Assembly: GCA_015065925.1 (NCBI GenBank)
Contig: SVPL01000010.1
Span: 1 to 56,925 of the forward strand
DNA: 56,925 bases
Source: Oscillospiraceae bacterium
Lineage (GTDB): Bacteria > Bacillota > Clostridia > Oscillospirales > Acutalibacteraceae
Reading direction: 5' to 3'
Shown one piece after another: positions 34,204 to 43,541 of this stretch. The first letter of the stretch is position 1. Each line of letters begins with the position of its first letter. A model generated the notes under the pieces. The model ran no database searches. It had not been told where the DNA came from and worked only from the letters and a program-made list of their open reading frames with translations. The translations under genes were made by a program, and so were the position numbers.

Positions 34204-34962
34204 ATGTCATATAACAGAAGAATTGGTCAAACCGAAATGTCCTTTTCAAAGCTATCGGTACAATGCCTTCTCAGAACTCTTTTAGCTACATTTTTATCTC
34301 TTGTTATATTTATGTCCATAACCTTTGTGGTGACGGGCGTTAACTATAAAGCCTTGGGTTATGAGGTGCTTTACAGTGAAGACGGGGAAAACTTTGAAAC
34401 GGTATATACATATATGTATACAGGTGAGGAGCCTGAAGACTGGGTGGATGAAAAGTTAAACGAATATATGGATAAGGAAGGCTATTACAAGCAAACTATT
34501 CCTAATCAGTTAAGCGAGTCAGCAATGAGCGCGGTATCTTGGATTTCTCAAATAATAGCGTTGGTTGTATGGGGCGCTCTTATATATATTGTTAATTGGA
34601 ATGTAGGCAATGCCGACGCCGACAAGCACGAGCTTGGTGATGCTCCGTTGGACAAGCTTCGCGGACTTAAAGCGGGCTTGGTAGCTGTTATTCCATTTGC
34701 TGTAACCTATTTAATACTTGTTATTGCAAAAATTTCAAATACCTTCCATTGGACAGTTAGCTTGTTTAAAATATTCAATTACAACTGCTTTGCCTTTAAT
34801 AATATGATTATCACAAATGGGCTTGATTCAATATCCATTTCAGAGCTTTTGTGCCTTGCATTGGTGCTTTTGCCGTTGCCCGCCTTTGCGGTGTTTGGTT
34901 ATTCTATGGGTGTGCGTCACACAATTTTAAAAGAAAAAATAGTTTATAAAAACGAGAAATAG
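34204..34962 (+). CDS. Polytopic membrane protein, unknown function
   Basis: 252 residues with four clear membrane segments: about 22-47, 108-132, 158-178 and 210-235. An extracytoplasmic stretch of about 60 residues between the first two is rich in Tyr, Glu and Asp (YSEDGENFETVYTYMY). I do not recognise a family. It starts the operon that continues with a YesL-like protein (13-base gap) and then lon, engB and lysA. AAGGAGA ribosome site. Confidence 0.7.
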   Translation: MSYNRRIGQTEMSFSKLSVQCLLRTLLATFLSLVIFMSITFVVTGVNYKALGYEVLYSEDGENFETVYTYMYTGEEPEDWVDEKLNEYMDKEGYYKQTIPNQLSESAMSAVSWISQIIALVVWGALIYIVNWNVGNADADKHELGDAPLDKLRGLKAGLVAVIPFAVTYLILVIAKISNTFHWTVSLFKIFNYNCFAFNNMIITNGLDSISISELLCLALVLLPLPAFAVFGYSMGVRHTILKEKIVYKNEK

Positions 34963-34975
34963 GTAGGTGCTTTAA

Positions 34976-35845
34976 ATGGGATTTTTCTCTAACAGTTATT
35001 ATAAAGAAGGACCGGGTGTAGAAAAAAACGAGCGTAAAAAGAAGGGCTTTTTTGCTTTTTTTGATATTTACTTCCGTAATTTTTGGGGACTTTGTTCAGT
35101 CAGCTTTGTATATACGCTTATATCCGTTTTATCATTAGGTTTCGCAAACGGACTTGCTAAAGCAGGTATGACTCATGTTGCCAGAAGCATAAGCCGTGAA
35201 AAACATTCCTTTTTGCTTGAAGACTTTTTTGAAACAATTAAAAAGAATTGGAAGCAGTCCTTGGCACTTGGTGCAATTAATATGGTAATCACTGCGCTTT
35301 TGGCTTTGGATATATGGTATTTTTGGAGCTATATTACACGCGACGATTTAAAAGAACTTGCGCTTTTGGAAATTATAGGTCTTGGTCTTGCCCTTGCTCT
35401 TGCTATTGTAGCTACCTATATAAAATACTACATCTGGACTATGACCATTACCTTTAGTCTTACTATAAAGCAAATGATTAAAAACAGTTTTCAGTTTGTA
35501 TTTTTAAACTTCTTTAAAAATGTGCTTGTTTCTATTCTTTTTGGAGCAATCTATTTTGGACTTTTCTGTCTTTTGTATATAAATGCATATTTTATGATTA
35601 TTTCCTTAGCGCTTATAATTTTTGTGGTGCCCGGATTTAAAGGCTTGCTTGTGCAGTTCCTTGCCTTCCCTTCCATAAAAAAATATATGATAGACCCCTA
35701 TTATGCCGAGCATAAGGGTGAAGATATTGAAAAGCGTCGTGCTTTGGGATTGGATATACCTGAGGACGAGCTTGAAAACCAAGAAGAAACAGAGGAGAGT
35801 GTATTTACTGATACCGTTTCTTCTTCGGATAATAATGATGATTGA
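34976..35845 (+). CDS. YesL family membrane protein (DUF624)
   Basis: 289 residues. A basic N-terminus leads into FFAFFDIYFRNFWGL and ISVLSLGFANGLAKAGM, the typical opening of YesL/DUF624 proteins. Five to six membrane helices follow, then an acidic, Glu-rich cytoplasmic tail (about 250-289). YesL genes usually sit near carbohydrate transport genes; here the neighbours are housekeeping genes instead. Function unknown. The stop is 23 bases before the lon ATG. Confidence 0.8.
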   Translation: MGFFSNSYYKEGPGVEKNERKKKGFFAFFDIYFRNFWGLCSVSFVYTLISVLSLGFANGLAKAGMTHVARSISREKHSFLLEDFFETIKKNWKQSLALGAINMVITALLALDIWYFWSYITRDDLKELALLEIIGLGLALALAIVATYIKYYIWTMTITFSLTIKQMIKNSFQFVFLNFFKNVLVSILFGAIYFGLFCLLYINAYFMIISLALIIFVVPGFKGLLVQFLAFPSIKKYMIDPYYAEHKGEDIEKRRALGLDIPEDELENQEETEESVFTDTVSSSDNNDD

Positions 35846-35868
35846 TTTTAAGTTTTTCGGAGGAAAAA

Positions 35869-38301
35869 ATGTCAATAACGAATAAAAAAATAGAAGTTTT
35901 AGATAATCTTTCGGTGGAAAAACTAACCATCCCCGCAATAGCACTCAGGGGACTTGTTGTTTTTCCCCACGATGTAATACATTTTGATGTTGGTCGCGAA
36001 ATTTCCATAAATGCGGTGGAAACCGCAATGAGGGGCGACAGATTTATATTCTTAGTACCCCAAACCGATGCCGCAGTGGATGAGCCCACTCGCAAGGATG
36101 TTTATGATGTAGGTACCGTTGCAAGGGTGCGTCAGGTGCTTAAAATTTCGGATGACGGTGTGCGCGTTTTGGTAGAGGGTGTTTGGCGTGCAAGGCTTGA
36201 AATCTTTGAAACCCGAAATAATACAACCTATGCTACCGTAACCACTTTAAATGAAAAGGTATCCCGCACAAAGGCGGCTTATCGTGAAGCCTTAATTCGC
36301 CGTGTTCACGAAGCCTTTGCAAAATTCACCACCTTTACACCCAAAATGCCAAAGGATATAAAAAACACAGTTATGTCTTCCCAAAATCCTTCCTTTTTGG
36401 GTGATTACATAGCTGCCGCACTTCCCATTCCCGTGGATGATAAACAGTATGTTTTAGAGCAACTCAACCCTGTTAAAAGGCTTGAGGTTGTGCTTGATAT
36501 CCTTAAAAGAGAGCTTGAAATTTGCGAAATTGATGCCAAAATCAATGAAAAAACTCATAGAAATATCGAGGAAAATCAGCGCGATTACTACCTTCGTGAG
36601 CAGCTTAAGGTTATAAGCGGTGAGCTTTACGGTGAGGAAGACCCCGATGCCGAGCTTTCTCTTTATTATAATAAGGTAGAGGCTCTCCCCGCTAATGAAA
36701 AAATAAAAGAAATCCTCAAAAATGAGGTTAACAAACTCTCAAAAATGCCTCCGGGTTCACACGAGGCAACCGTTATAAGGGTTTATCTTGATACCTGTCT
36801 CGCCTTGCCTTTTGGAAAAACAACTCAAATTAATACCGATGTTAAAAAGGCAGAAAAAATATTAGAAAAAGATCATTACGGTCTTAAAAAGATAAAGGAA
36901 CAGATTTTAGAAACCATTAGCGTATTTACCTTAAAGCCCGATACCAAGGGCACCATTCTTTGTCTTTCGGGTCCTCCCGGAGTGGGAAAAACCTCTATCG
37001 CCAAATCCCTTGCCAAAAGTATGGGCAGAAATTTTGAGCGAATTGCTCTTGGCGGTATTCACGATGAGGCTGAAATTCGCGGTCACCGTAAAACCTACAT
37101 TGGCGCTATGGCGGGTAAAATAATTAAGGCAATAACCTCGGCGGGCAGTACAAATCCCCTTATTTTGTTAGACGAGATTGATAAGCTTGCCGCCGATTAT
37201 AAGGGCGATCCCGCATCAGCTCTTTTAGAGGTGCTTGATGCCGAGCAAAACAATACCTTTGTAGACCATTATATAGATTTCCCCTTTGATTTAAGCGATG
37301 TTTTCTTTGTAACAACCGCAAATAATACTCAAAATATTCCCTCTCCGCTTCTTGACAGAATGGATATTATTGAACTCCCCGGTTATTTAAGGGAGGATAA
37401 ATTCCAAATAGCCAAACAGCATCTTGTTAAAAAGCAGATGGAAAAGCACGGTTTAACCTCCAAAACCTTTAAAATGGAGGATTCAGTTTTAACCGACCTT
37501 ATAGATTTTTATACCCGTGAGGCTGGTGTGCGCCGTTTAGAGCGCAGAATAGCCGCCCTTTGTCGTAAAGCGGCACGAAAAATTGCCGAGGGAGAGGCAA
37601 AGGTTAAAATCACTTCCAAAAATCTTACCGAATTTTTAGGCAAGCATAAGTATACCGCCGAGAGTATTTTGCCCGAGGCAGAAGTAGGCATAATAAACGG
37701 TCTTGCTTGGACTGCCGTTGGTGGCGAAATTATGCAAATGGAGGTTTTGGCGGTTGAAGGCACAGGTAAAATAGAGCTTACAGGCTCTTTGGGTGATGTT
37801 ATGAAGGAATCTGCGTCGGCAGCCGTTACCTGGGTGCGCGCCAATGCCGATTCTTACGGAATAGACCCCGATTTTTATAAAAATAAAGATATCCACATTC
37901 ACGCTACCGAAGCCGCAGTACCCAAAGACGGTCCCTCGGCAGGTGTTACAATGACCACCGCCCTTGTTTCAGCGCTAACGGGTATTCCCGTTAAAAACAC
38001 CGTTGCTATGACGGGTGAGGTTACCATTCGCGGTAGAGTGCTTCCCATAGGCGGTCTTAACGAGAAAACTATGGCGGCATACCGCGCAGGGGTTAAAACG
38101 GTTATTATTCCTAAGAAAAACGAACCCGATTTAGAGGAAATCGAACCTAAGGTGCGTGAGGCAATAGAGTTTGTTGCCGTAGATAGGGTAGAGCAGGTTT
38201 TAGAGGTTGCCTTGACCGATTGTAAAAAAATCAAGCAAAACCCCAATATAACTGCCGCTTATGGCAGAAAAACCGTCCACCCCGCTAAAGCAAGACCTTA
38301 A
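35869..38301 (+). CDS. lon: ATP-dependent protease Lon
   Basis: Homo-oligomeric cytoplasmic protease that degrades misfolded and regulatory proteins. All domains are present: N-terminal substrate domain (IPAIALRGLVVFPHD), AAA+ module with Walker A GPPGVGKTS at about 367 and Walker B LILLDEIDKL, and the protease domain with catalytic Ser in KDGPSAGVTM (about 689) and Lys in GGLNEKTMAA (about 733). I place the start at the ATG at 35869 (810 residues), six bases after GGAGG; the longer frame from 35842 overlaps the previous gene. Followed by engB, the same order as lonA-ysxC in Bacillus. No CIRCE- or CtsR-type site is evident just before it. Confidence 0.96.
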   Translation: MSITNKKIEVLDNLSVEKLTIPAIALRGLVVFPHDVIHFDVGREISINAVETAMRGDRFIFLVPQTDAAVDEPTRKDVYDVGTVARVRQVLKISDDGVRVLVEGVWRARLEIFETRNNTTYATVTTLNEKVSRTKAAYREALIRRVHEAFAKFTTFTPKMPKDIKNTVMSSQNPSFLGDYIAAALPIPVDDKQYVLEQLNPVKRLEVVLDILKRELEICEIDAKINEKTHRNIEENQRDYYLREQLKVISGELYGEEDPDAELSLYYNKVEALPANEKIKEILKNEVNKLSKMPPGSHEATVIRVYLDTCLALPFGKTTQINTDVKKAEKILEKDHYGLKKIKEQILETISVFTLKPDTKGTILCLSGPPGVGKTSIAKSLAKSMGRNFERIALGGIHDEAEIRGHRKTYIGAMAGKIIKAITSAGSTNPLILLDEIDKLAADYKGDPASALLEVLDAEQNNTFVDHYIDFPFDLSDVFFVTTANNTQNIPSPLLDRMDIIELPGYLREDKFQIAKQHLVKKQMEKHGLTSKTFKMEDSVLTDLIDFYTREAGVRRLERRIAALCRKAARKIAEGEAKVKITSKNLTEFLGKHKYTAESILPEAEVGIINGLAWTAVGGEIMQMEVLAVEGTGKIELTGSLGDVMKESASAAVTWVRANADSYGIDPDFYKNKDIHIHATEAAVPKDGPSAGVTMTTALVSALTGIPVKNTVAMTGEVTIRGRVLPIGGLNEKTMAAYRAGVKTVIIPKKNEPDLEEIEPKVREAIEFVAVDRVEQVLEVALTDCKKIKQNPNITAAYGRKTVHPAKARP

Positions 38302-38320
38302 ATGAAATTTAGGAGTTATT

Positions 38321-38905
38321 ATGAATTACAATAATGTTAGCTTTGAAGCCGCTTTTGGTGCTCCAAATCAGTTTTTAGAGTCAGATTTACCCGAGCTTTG
38401 CTTCGCGGGGCGTTCTAATGTAGGTAAATCAAGTCTTATTAACAAGGTTTTGGGCAGAAAATCCTTCGCCAGAGTCAGTACCAAACCGGGGAAAACCATA
38501 ACCATTAATTTTTATAAGCTAGAGGGTATTCGCCTTGTTGATTTACCGGGTTATGGCTATGCAAAAATATCGGGTGATGAAAAAATGCGTTTCGCCCGTT
38601 TAATGGAGGGCTATTTTAATGAGGGAAGAAATATTAAAAATGTCTTTTCACTTATAGATATGCGTCATAGCCCTACCGCAGATGATATTGATATGCTTAA
38701 CTTTTTGCTTCAAACGGGGCTGTCCTTTACGGTGGTACTGACCAAAAGTGATAAGTTAAATAAATCTGAGCGCGAAAAGCGTCTTTTAGCCTTTAAGGAA
38801 GAATTGGCATTTTTGCCTGATGATGTAGAGGTTATACCTTTTTCAGCCGAAAAGGGCGAGGGTGTAGAGCGTATCAGGGCAATTATTGAGGAGATAGCAG
38901 AATAA
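38321..38905 (+). CDS. engB: Ribosome biogenesis GTPase EngB/YsxC
   Basis: TRAFAC-class GTPase needed for assembly of the large ribosomal subunit. P-loop GRSNVGKSSL (about 29-38), G3 DLPGYGYAK, G4 TKSDK and G5-like PFSAEKGEG are all present. Length (194) is normal. Between lon and lysA; its stop is separated from the lysA ATG by one base, so they are coupled. Confidence 0.95.
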   Translation: MNYNNVSFEAAFGAPNQFLESDLPELCFAGRSNVGKSSLINKVLGRKSFARVSTKPGKTITINFYKLEGIRLVDLPGYGYAKISGDEKMRFARLMEGYFNEGRNIKNVFSLIDMRHSPTADDIDMLNFLLQTGLSFTVVLTKSDKLNKSEREKRLLAFKEELAFLPDDVEVIPFSAEKGEGVERIRAIIEEIAE

Positions 38906-38906
38906 A

Positions 38907-40196
38907 ATGGAATACGGACTTGGTATAAAAAACAATCATTTATATTTTGGCGGCGCCGATACTGTAGAGCTTGCAAAGCAGTATGGCACACCGCTTTATG
39001 TTTTTGATGAGCAACTCATCAGAGAGTATTGCAGAGATTTTAAAAATTCAATCGACCGCTACTATGACGGTAACGGTATGGTGCTTTATGCAAGTAAGGC
39101 TTTTTCCTGCAAGGAAATGTACCGAATTGCAAATGATGAAGGAATAGGTGTGGATACCGTGTCGGGTGGTGAGATTTATACCGCCCTTTCGGCAGGCTTC
39201 CCCGCCGAAAAAATCTTCTTCCACGGCAACAATAAAACGAATACAGAATTAAAATACGCCATTGAAAATAACATAGGTCATATAGTTATTGATGATTTTG
39301 GCGAGATTGATAGAATTAGTGAAATTGCGGGTGAAATGGGCAAAACTGTTACCGTTATGCTTCGCATTAAGCCGGGCATTGATGCACATACCCACGATTT
39401 TATTAAAACGGGACAAAATGACTGTAAATTTGGATTTACCCTTGAAACGGGCGAGGCTTTTGAGGCGGCTGAGAAGGCAATAAATGCCAAAAATATTAAC
39501 CTTTCGGGTTTCCATTGTCATATAGGTTCGCAGATTTTTTCCACCGATCCTTTCTGTCTTGCCGCAGAGGTTATGGCAAATTTTATTGCTAATGTAACAA
39601 AGAAAACAGGCCACGTGGTAAGTGAACTCAATCTCGGCGGTGGCTTTGGTATCCGCTATACCGATGAGGATGAGCCACTTCCTTACTCTGAATTTATGAA
39701 TAAGGTGTCGGGTGAACTTAAAAATTCTTGCAATAAATTTGGTATTATGGTTCCAAAGGTGTTTATTGAGCCGGGCAGAAGTATAGTAGGTCCTGCGGGA
39801 ATAACCCTTTATACCGTCGGTAGCATTAAAACTATTCCGGGTATTCGTACCTATGTTTCGGTGGATGGCGGTATGACCGATAATCCCCGCTATGCGCTTT
39901 ACGGTGCTAAGTATGATGCAGTAATTGCCAATAAAGCCGAAGAACCCGGTGGTTTTGTAGCTACGGTTGCGGGTAAATGCTGTGAAAGCGGAGATTTAAT
40001 AGGCGAAAACATAAAAATAGCAACCCCCGAAACAGGCGATATTTTGGCTGTTTTGGCAACGGGAGCATACAATTACTCAATGGCTAGTAACTATAACAGA
40101 ATTCCTCGCCCCGCCGCAATTATGGTAAAAAACGGCGAAGCAAGGGTAATTATAAAAAGAGAAACCTTTGAGGATTTAATTTCAAAGGATGTATAA
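38907..40196 (+). CDS. lysA: Diaminopimelate decarboxylase
   Basis: PLP enzyme that makes lysine from meso-diaminopimelate, the last step of the pathway. The PLP-binding Lys64 is in YASKAFSC; FHCHIGSQI, GGGFGIRY (phosphate-binding glycines), EPGRSIVG and the inter-subunit Cys in GKCCESGDL follow in the usual order. 429 residues, normal length. Last gene of the operon, closed by a strong terminator. No other lysine gene is nearby, so its placement after engB is organisational rather than pathway-based. Confidence 0.95.
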   Translation: MEYGLGIKNNHLYFGGADTVELAKQYGTPLYVFDEQLIREYCRDFKNSIDRYYDGNGMVLYASKAFSCKEMYRIANDEGIGVDTVSGGEIYTALSAGFPAEKIFFHGNNKTNTELKYAIENNIGHIVIDDFGEIDRISEIAGEMGKTVTVMLRIKPGIDAHTHDFIKTGQNDCKFGFTLETGEAFEAAEKAINAKNINLSGFHCHIGSQIFSTDPFCLAAEVMANFIANVTKKTGHVVSELNLGGGFGIRYTDEDEPLPYSEFMNKVSGELKNSCNKFGIMVPKVFIEPGRSIVGPAGITLYTVGSIKTIPGIRTYVSVDGGMTDNPRYALYGAKYDAVIANKAEEPGGFVATVAGKCCESGDLIGENIKIATPETGDILAVLATGAYNYSMASNYNRIPRPAAIMVKNGEARVIIKRETFEDLISKDV

Positions 40197-40209
40197 GCCA
40201 AAAAATCAA

Positions 40210-40251
40210 TAGGGAAGAAGTGATGATTTTTTCACTTCTTCCCTATTTTTT
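40210..40251. terminator. Bidirectional terminator between lysA and the glycyl radical enzyme gene
   Basis: AGGGAAGAAGTGA (40211-40223) pairs perfectly with TCACTTCTTCCCT (40232-40244), with T runs on both strands. Confidence 0.9.
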
Positions 40252-40274
40252 ATACTTTTATTATTTAATCTGCT

Positions 40275-42470
40275 CTATAAATTATTTTCCGCTTGCAGAA
40301 TAAATTCGTCCTGAACCTCTTTTGAAAGGTCGGTGAAATACACATTCCAACCGCAAAGGCGAACCTGCAGGGTGGCATATTTTTCAGGCTCTTTTTGAGC
40401 CTTTTTTAAAACCGACGGGTCGAATATATTAAACTGAATTGCCATACCGCCCATTTTAAAATAGGTTTTTACAAGGGCGCGCATTGCGGTGTTTCCCGCC
40501 TTGCCCTTTACCGATGATGGATGAAGTACAATATCAAGAACGGCGCCATCGGGGAGCTTTTTGTAGTCAAAAGCTCCAGCCGAGGAAATCATAGCGGTAA
40601 CACCTTCTTTATCCATAGCTACCGATGATGAAAGATTTTTAGATAGATATTCTCCCTTAAGCCTTCCGTCTGCCGAGGCAGCAGTAACCTTTCCAAATGT
40701 CTCCCGCCAGTCTATGGAAAATGCACCAAGACGGAAAACACCGCCTCTGGCATTGGGAATGTTGTTTATGCATTGAGCAGAAAAAACTAGCAAATCGTTT
40801 GCTATAGCATCTATTTTCGCTATATTATTTCCGTATTTAGGGAGTTTTTTAACCTTTAGCCGTAATTTTTCATAGCCCACCCAATTAGCTTTAAGAATTT
40901 TACAAAGTTCCTTTGAAGTTAAAATTTTATCTTCAAAAATAAGTGTTTTAATGGCAAAAATACTGTCTGTTGCATTAGCAAGACCAATGGCGCAAACTGA
41001 TGAATTATTGTATTTTGCACCACCTTCATAAGCGTCCATACCATTTAAAACACATTCCTCAAGGGTTGCCGAGAAAATAGAGGAGGAGTGTAGGCTGAGA
41101 TAATGCTCCTCCAATGCGCAAACCCTTTTAATTGCAATATCACATAAATATTTTATTTGCGTTTTAAGGGCTGCAATAAATTCATCGTAGGTTTTGGGAA
41201 TAGGTGTTTTTACTCCATTTTCTCTACCCGAAAAAAGGTCAACTCCACCCGTCAGGGCATATTCCACAGCTTTGGGTAAGCTAATCTGTCCGTTACAGGT
41301 ACAGGGTACTTCCTTTTTAAAAGCGGCAGGCTCGTAACAACCAATCATAACATAGTTTTCGGCTTCCTCTTTTTCTATTCCAATATTTTGGAGCGCCGAT
41401 ATAACTATATTGTCATTGGTGAAAACAAAGCTGTTATTACCTGCTTTTATTGATGAAAATACTTTGTCTAAGCAACTATTTTCGGTATTTTCGCATATTC
41501 GTATATGCAGTTTTGGGCTAATTATATCAAGTGAAGAATAGGTGTCTAAAATCAGACTTGCAAATTCATCACGGTTATTACTGTTATTGTTTTTTCCGCC
41601 TATGGCAAAGGGAACATTGGCAATAATATTGGCGGCATAAAAGCGGTACATAAAGTGCTTTAAAAGTTCAACTATCTGTTCCTTTGAGTATTTGCCGTTT
41701 TTCAGGTCTTTTTCATAAAAAGGTAATAAAAGCTCATCTAATCTTCCAAGGCTACGAACAATTGTGCCTTCTATGTAGCTTTGCCAGAAAAAGTATATGC
41801 TTAAAAGCTGCATTGCTTCTAAAATATCGCTAGGTGCGCCTTTTGTAAGATTTAAAAGAGCCTTTTCCACAAGCCTCATTTTAGGATGCTTTTTAGAGAG
41901 TGAATTGGCTTGATTTGCAAAGCGTATAATAAGCGTAATCATTGAATGATGCACTTGAAGGGCGGTCTCAAAAAATTCTGCTTTTTCTTTATCTAATTTA
42001 CCCGCCAAGCTTAAAGAGTTTCTGCTTTGCTCAAGTCTTTTAATAATTCCGGGGATACCAAGCTCTAAAACCGCTTCAAAATCGGGGCAGGTGTGACCAA
42101 AATCCACATCCGAAACAAAGGCGCGGTCTTTTATTTGCCTTTTTTGGCTTTGGTGTAGTTCCTTTAGCTCGCCCGTTAGAAGCTCGGTTTGCCAGATTTT
42201 TCTAACCTTGGCGAAAATAGAATGGTGATTAACCCTATCTGCGAACCAACCGCAGCAAAGCAGAGAGATTTTTGCGTTTTCCATAATGAAGCTTGTAATA
42301 TTAGCCTTGCGCCGTCTTATCGAAATGGAGTTATCCTTTGCCATTTCAAAACAGCTTTTTTCGAGCAGGGCTACGGGAATACCGCTGGATTTTATAAAAT
42401 CTCTGCGGTTAAATTCTTCTTTTAAGATGGATTTATTTTTTTCAAATGTATTCCAGATTTCATTCATCAA
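40275..42470 (-). CDS. Glycyl radical enzyme of unknown substrate (PFL-like)
   Basis: 731 residues, pyruvate formate-lyase superfamily. The radical glycine is Gly707 in VRLCGWNVYF near the C-terminus, and the thiyl Cys378 is in MIGCYEPA. A Glu two residues after the Cys, as in the dehydratase/lyase branch (CxE) and unlike the Cys-Cys of true pyruvate formate-lyase, suggests a diol dehydratase- or C-X lyase-like reaction. The motif GCYEP, instead of the common GCVEP or GCIEP, and the length (shorter than glycerol dehydratase or choline lyase) keep me from assigning a known type. The activase gene lies 3 bases upstream. An AraC regulator faces away, implying substrate induction. Oxygen-sensitive chemistry supports an anaerobic host. 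Confidence 0.85.
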   Translation of the reverse strand: MMNEIWNTFEKNKSILKEEFNRRDFIKSSGIPVALLEKSCFEMAKDNSISIRRRKANITSFIMENAKISLLCCGWFADRVNHHSIFAKVRKIWQTELLTGELKELHQSQKRQIKDRAFVSDVDFGHTCPDFEAVLELGIPGIIKRLEQSRNSLSLAGKLDKEKAEFFETALQVHHSMITLIIRFANQANSLSKKHPKMRLVEKALLNLTKGAPSDILEAMQLLSIYFFWQSYIEGTIVRSLGRLDELLLPFYEKDLKNGKYSKEQIVELLKHFMYRFYAANIIANVPFAIGGKNNNSNNRDEFASLILDTYSSLDIISPKLHIRICENTENSCLDKVFSSIKAGNNSFVFTNDNIVISALQNIGIEKEEAENYVMIGCYEPAAFKKEVPCTCNGQISLPKAVEYALTGGVDLFSGRENGVKTPIPKTYDEFIAALKTQIKYLCDIAIKRVCALEEHYLSLHSSSIFSATLEECVLNGMDAYEGGAKYNNSSVCAIGLANATDSIFAIKTLIFEDKILTSKELCKILKANWVGYEKLRLKVKKLPKYGNNIAKIDAIANDLLVFSAQCINNIPNARGGVFRLGAFSIDWRETFGKVTAASADGRLKGEYLSKNLSSSVAMDKEGVTAMISSAGAFDYKKLPDGAVLDIVLHPSSVKGKAGNTAMRALVKTYFKMGGMAIQFNIFDPSVLKKAQKEPEKYATLQVRLCGWNVYFTDLSKEVQDEFILQAENNL

Positions 42471-42473
42471 AAA

Positions 42474-43355
42474 TCACTCCTTTATGGCAACCAACCCATA
42501 CTCATTAAAAATTTTAATAGTATCATTAATTTCATTATCAGAAGGAATAGGAATGTTTAAAGCGTATTTTTTACCCATAAATTCATATTTAGATGCGCCA
42601 AAGGGATGGTAGGGTAAAATTTTAATTTTTTTAACGCTTTTAAGATTGCTTAAAAACTCTGCAATCGCCCTCATTTCACCGCTATTCATAGTTGGAATAA
42701 AGGGAATTCTTATTTCTATTTGTTTGTTTAAAGAGTCAATATACTTAAGATTTTCTAAAATTATTTCGTTTGTAACCCCTGTGCATTTTTTGTGAACCTC
42801 GGGATTTATAGCCTTAATATCATAAAGAAAGGTATCGGTGAAGGGCAAAACGCGGTCAATATCCTCTCTTTTAACAAATCCGCAGGTATCTACCGCGGTG
42901 TTAACGCCCTGCTCTTTCAATTTTTTTAATAGCTCAGTGCAAAATTCAGACTGAATTAAAGGCTCACCGCCCGAAATTGTGATGCCACCGCCTGATTCTT
43001 CAAAAAAAGGCTTATCTTCTAAAAGCTTTGGTAGAATTTCATCTGCCGAAAATTCTTTGCCGTACAAAACAAGGGCATCACCAAGGCAAGCATCAGCGCA
43101 TTTTCCGCAGGAAATACAGTTTTCTCTTTTGAAATTATGCAGTGAATTTTGGGTGGTGTGGCAATCACAAATATTTGAACATTCACCGCAATTTATACAT
43201 TTTTGGGGATTATAAAAAAGGGTAGGCAAAGCACAAATGCTTTCGGGATTGTGACACCAACGGCAATTAAGGGGGCAACCCTTTAAAAACAGAGTTGTTC
43301 TGACTCCGTCACCGTCGTGAATTTCAAATCTTTTTACAGATACTATTATTCCCAT
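42474..43355 (-). CDS. Glycyl radical enzyme activase (radical SAM)
   Basis: Installs the radical on the partner enzyme using S-adenosylmethionine. The radical SAM cluster motif CPLNCRWC is at residues 27-34. An inserted ferredoxin-like domain carries two further cysteine sets (CINCGECSNICDC about 53-65, and CISCGKCADAC about 80-90), as in activases of dehydratase-type enzymes but not of PFL. SGGEPLIQ and the conserved YDIKAI follow. It is the first gene of the two-gene operon, directly upstream of the enzyme, with GGGGGTAG as ribosome site. Confidence 0.92.
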   Translation of the reverse strand: MGIIVSVKRFEIHDGDGVRTTLFLKGCPLNCRWCHNPESICALPTLFYNPQKCINCGECSNICDCHTTQNSLHNFKRENCISCGKCADACLGDALVLYGKEFSADEILPKLLEDKPFFEESGGGITISGGEPLIQSEFCTELLKKLKEQGVNTAVDTCGFVKREDIDRVLPFTDTFLYDIKAINPEVHKKCTGVTNEIILENLKYIDSLNKQIEIRIPFIPTMNSGEMRAIAEFLSNLKSVKKIKILPYHPFGASKYEFMGKKYALNIPIPSDNEINDTIKIFNEYGLVAIKE

Positions 43356-43374
43356 TGAACTACCCCCTTTGATT

Positions 43375-43430
43375 TATATGTATTTGTGATTTAATTGTAT
43401 TTTAAATTAAGAATAATGTAAATACATATA
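43375..43430. promoter_or_regulatory. Inverted repeat in the divergent AraC/activase region
   Basis: TATATGTATTT (43375-43385) and AAATACATATA (43420-43430) are a perfect 11-bp inverted pair 34 bases apart, between the activase start and the AraC promoter. It is a plausible operator for the divergent regulator. Confidence 0.45.
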
Positions 43431-43483
43431 AAAACCATAAATGTGCATTTTTTAATCAAAAAAATTTAATTATAAAAATAGTG

Positions 43484-43512
43484 TTGACTAACTTTTAAAA
43501 ATGCTTTATAAT
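43484..43512 (+). promoter_or_regulatory. Consensus promoter of AraC regulator gene
   Basis: TTGACT at 43484-43489, 17-base spacer, TATAAT at 43507-43512, 29 bases before the ATG. Confidence 0.8.
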
Positions 43513-43541
43513 GGCGGATATAGGCTAAAAGAGGTGATTAT

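Noticed and set aside
35842-35868. Nine-residue longer N-terminus of Lon
   Set aside because: It overlaps the previous gene's stop, while GGAGG lies six bases before the ATG at 35869.
40275-42470. Pyruvate formate-lyase (pflB)
   Set aside because: The active site has Cys-Tyr-Glu, not the Cys-Cys pair of true pyruvate formate-lyase, and the activase has the extra clusters of other classes.
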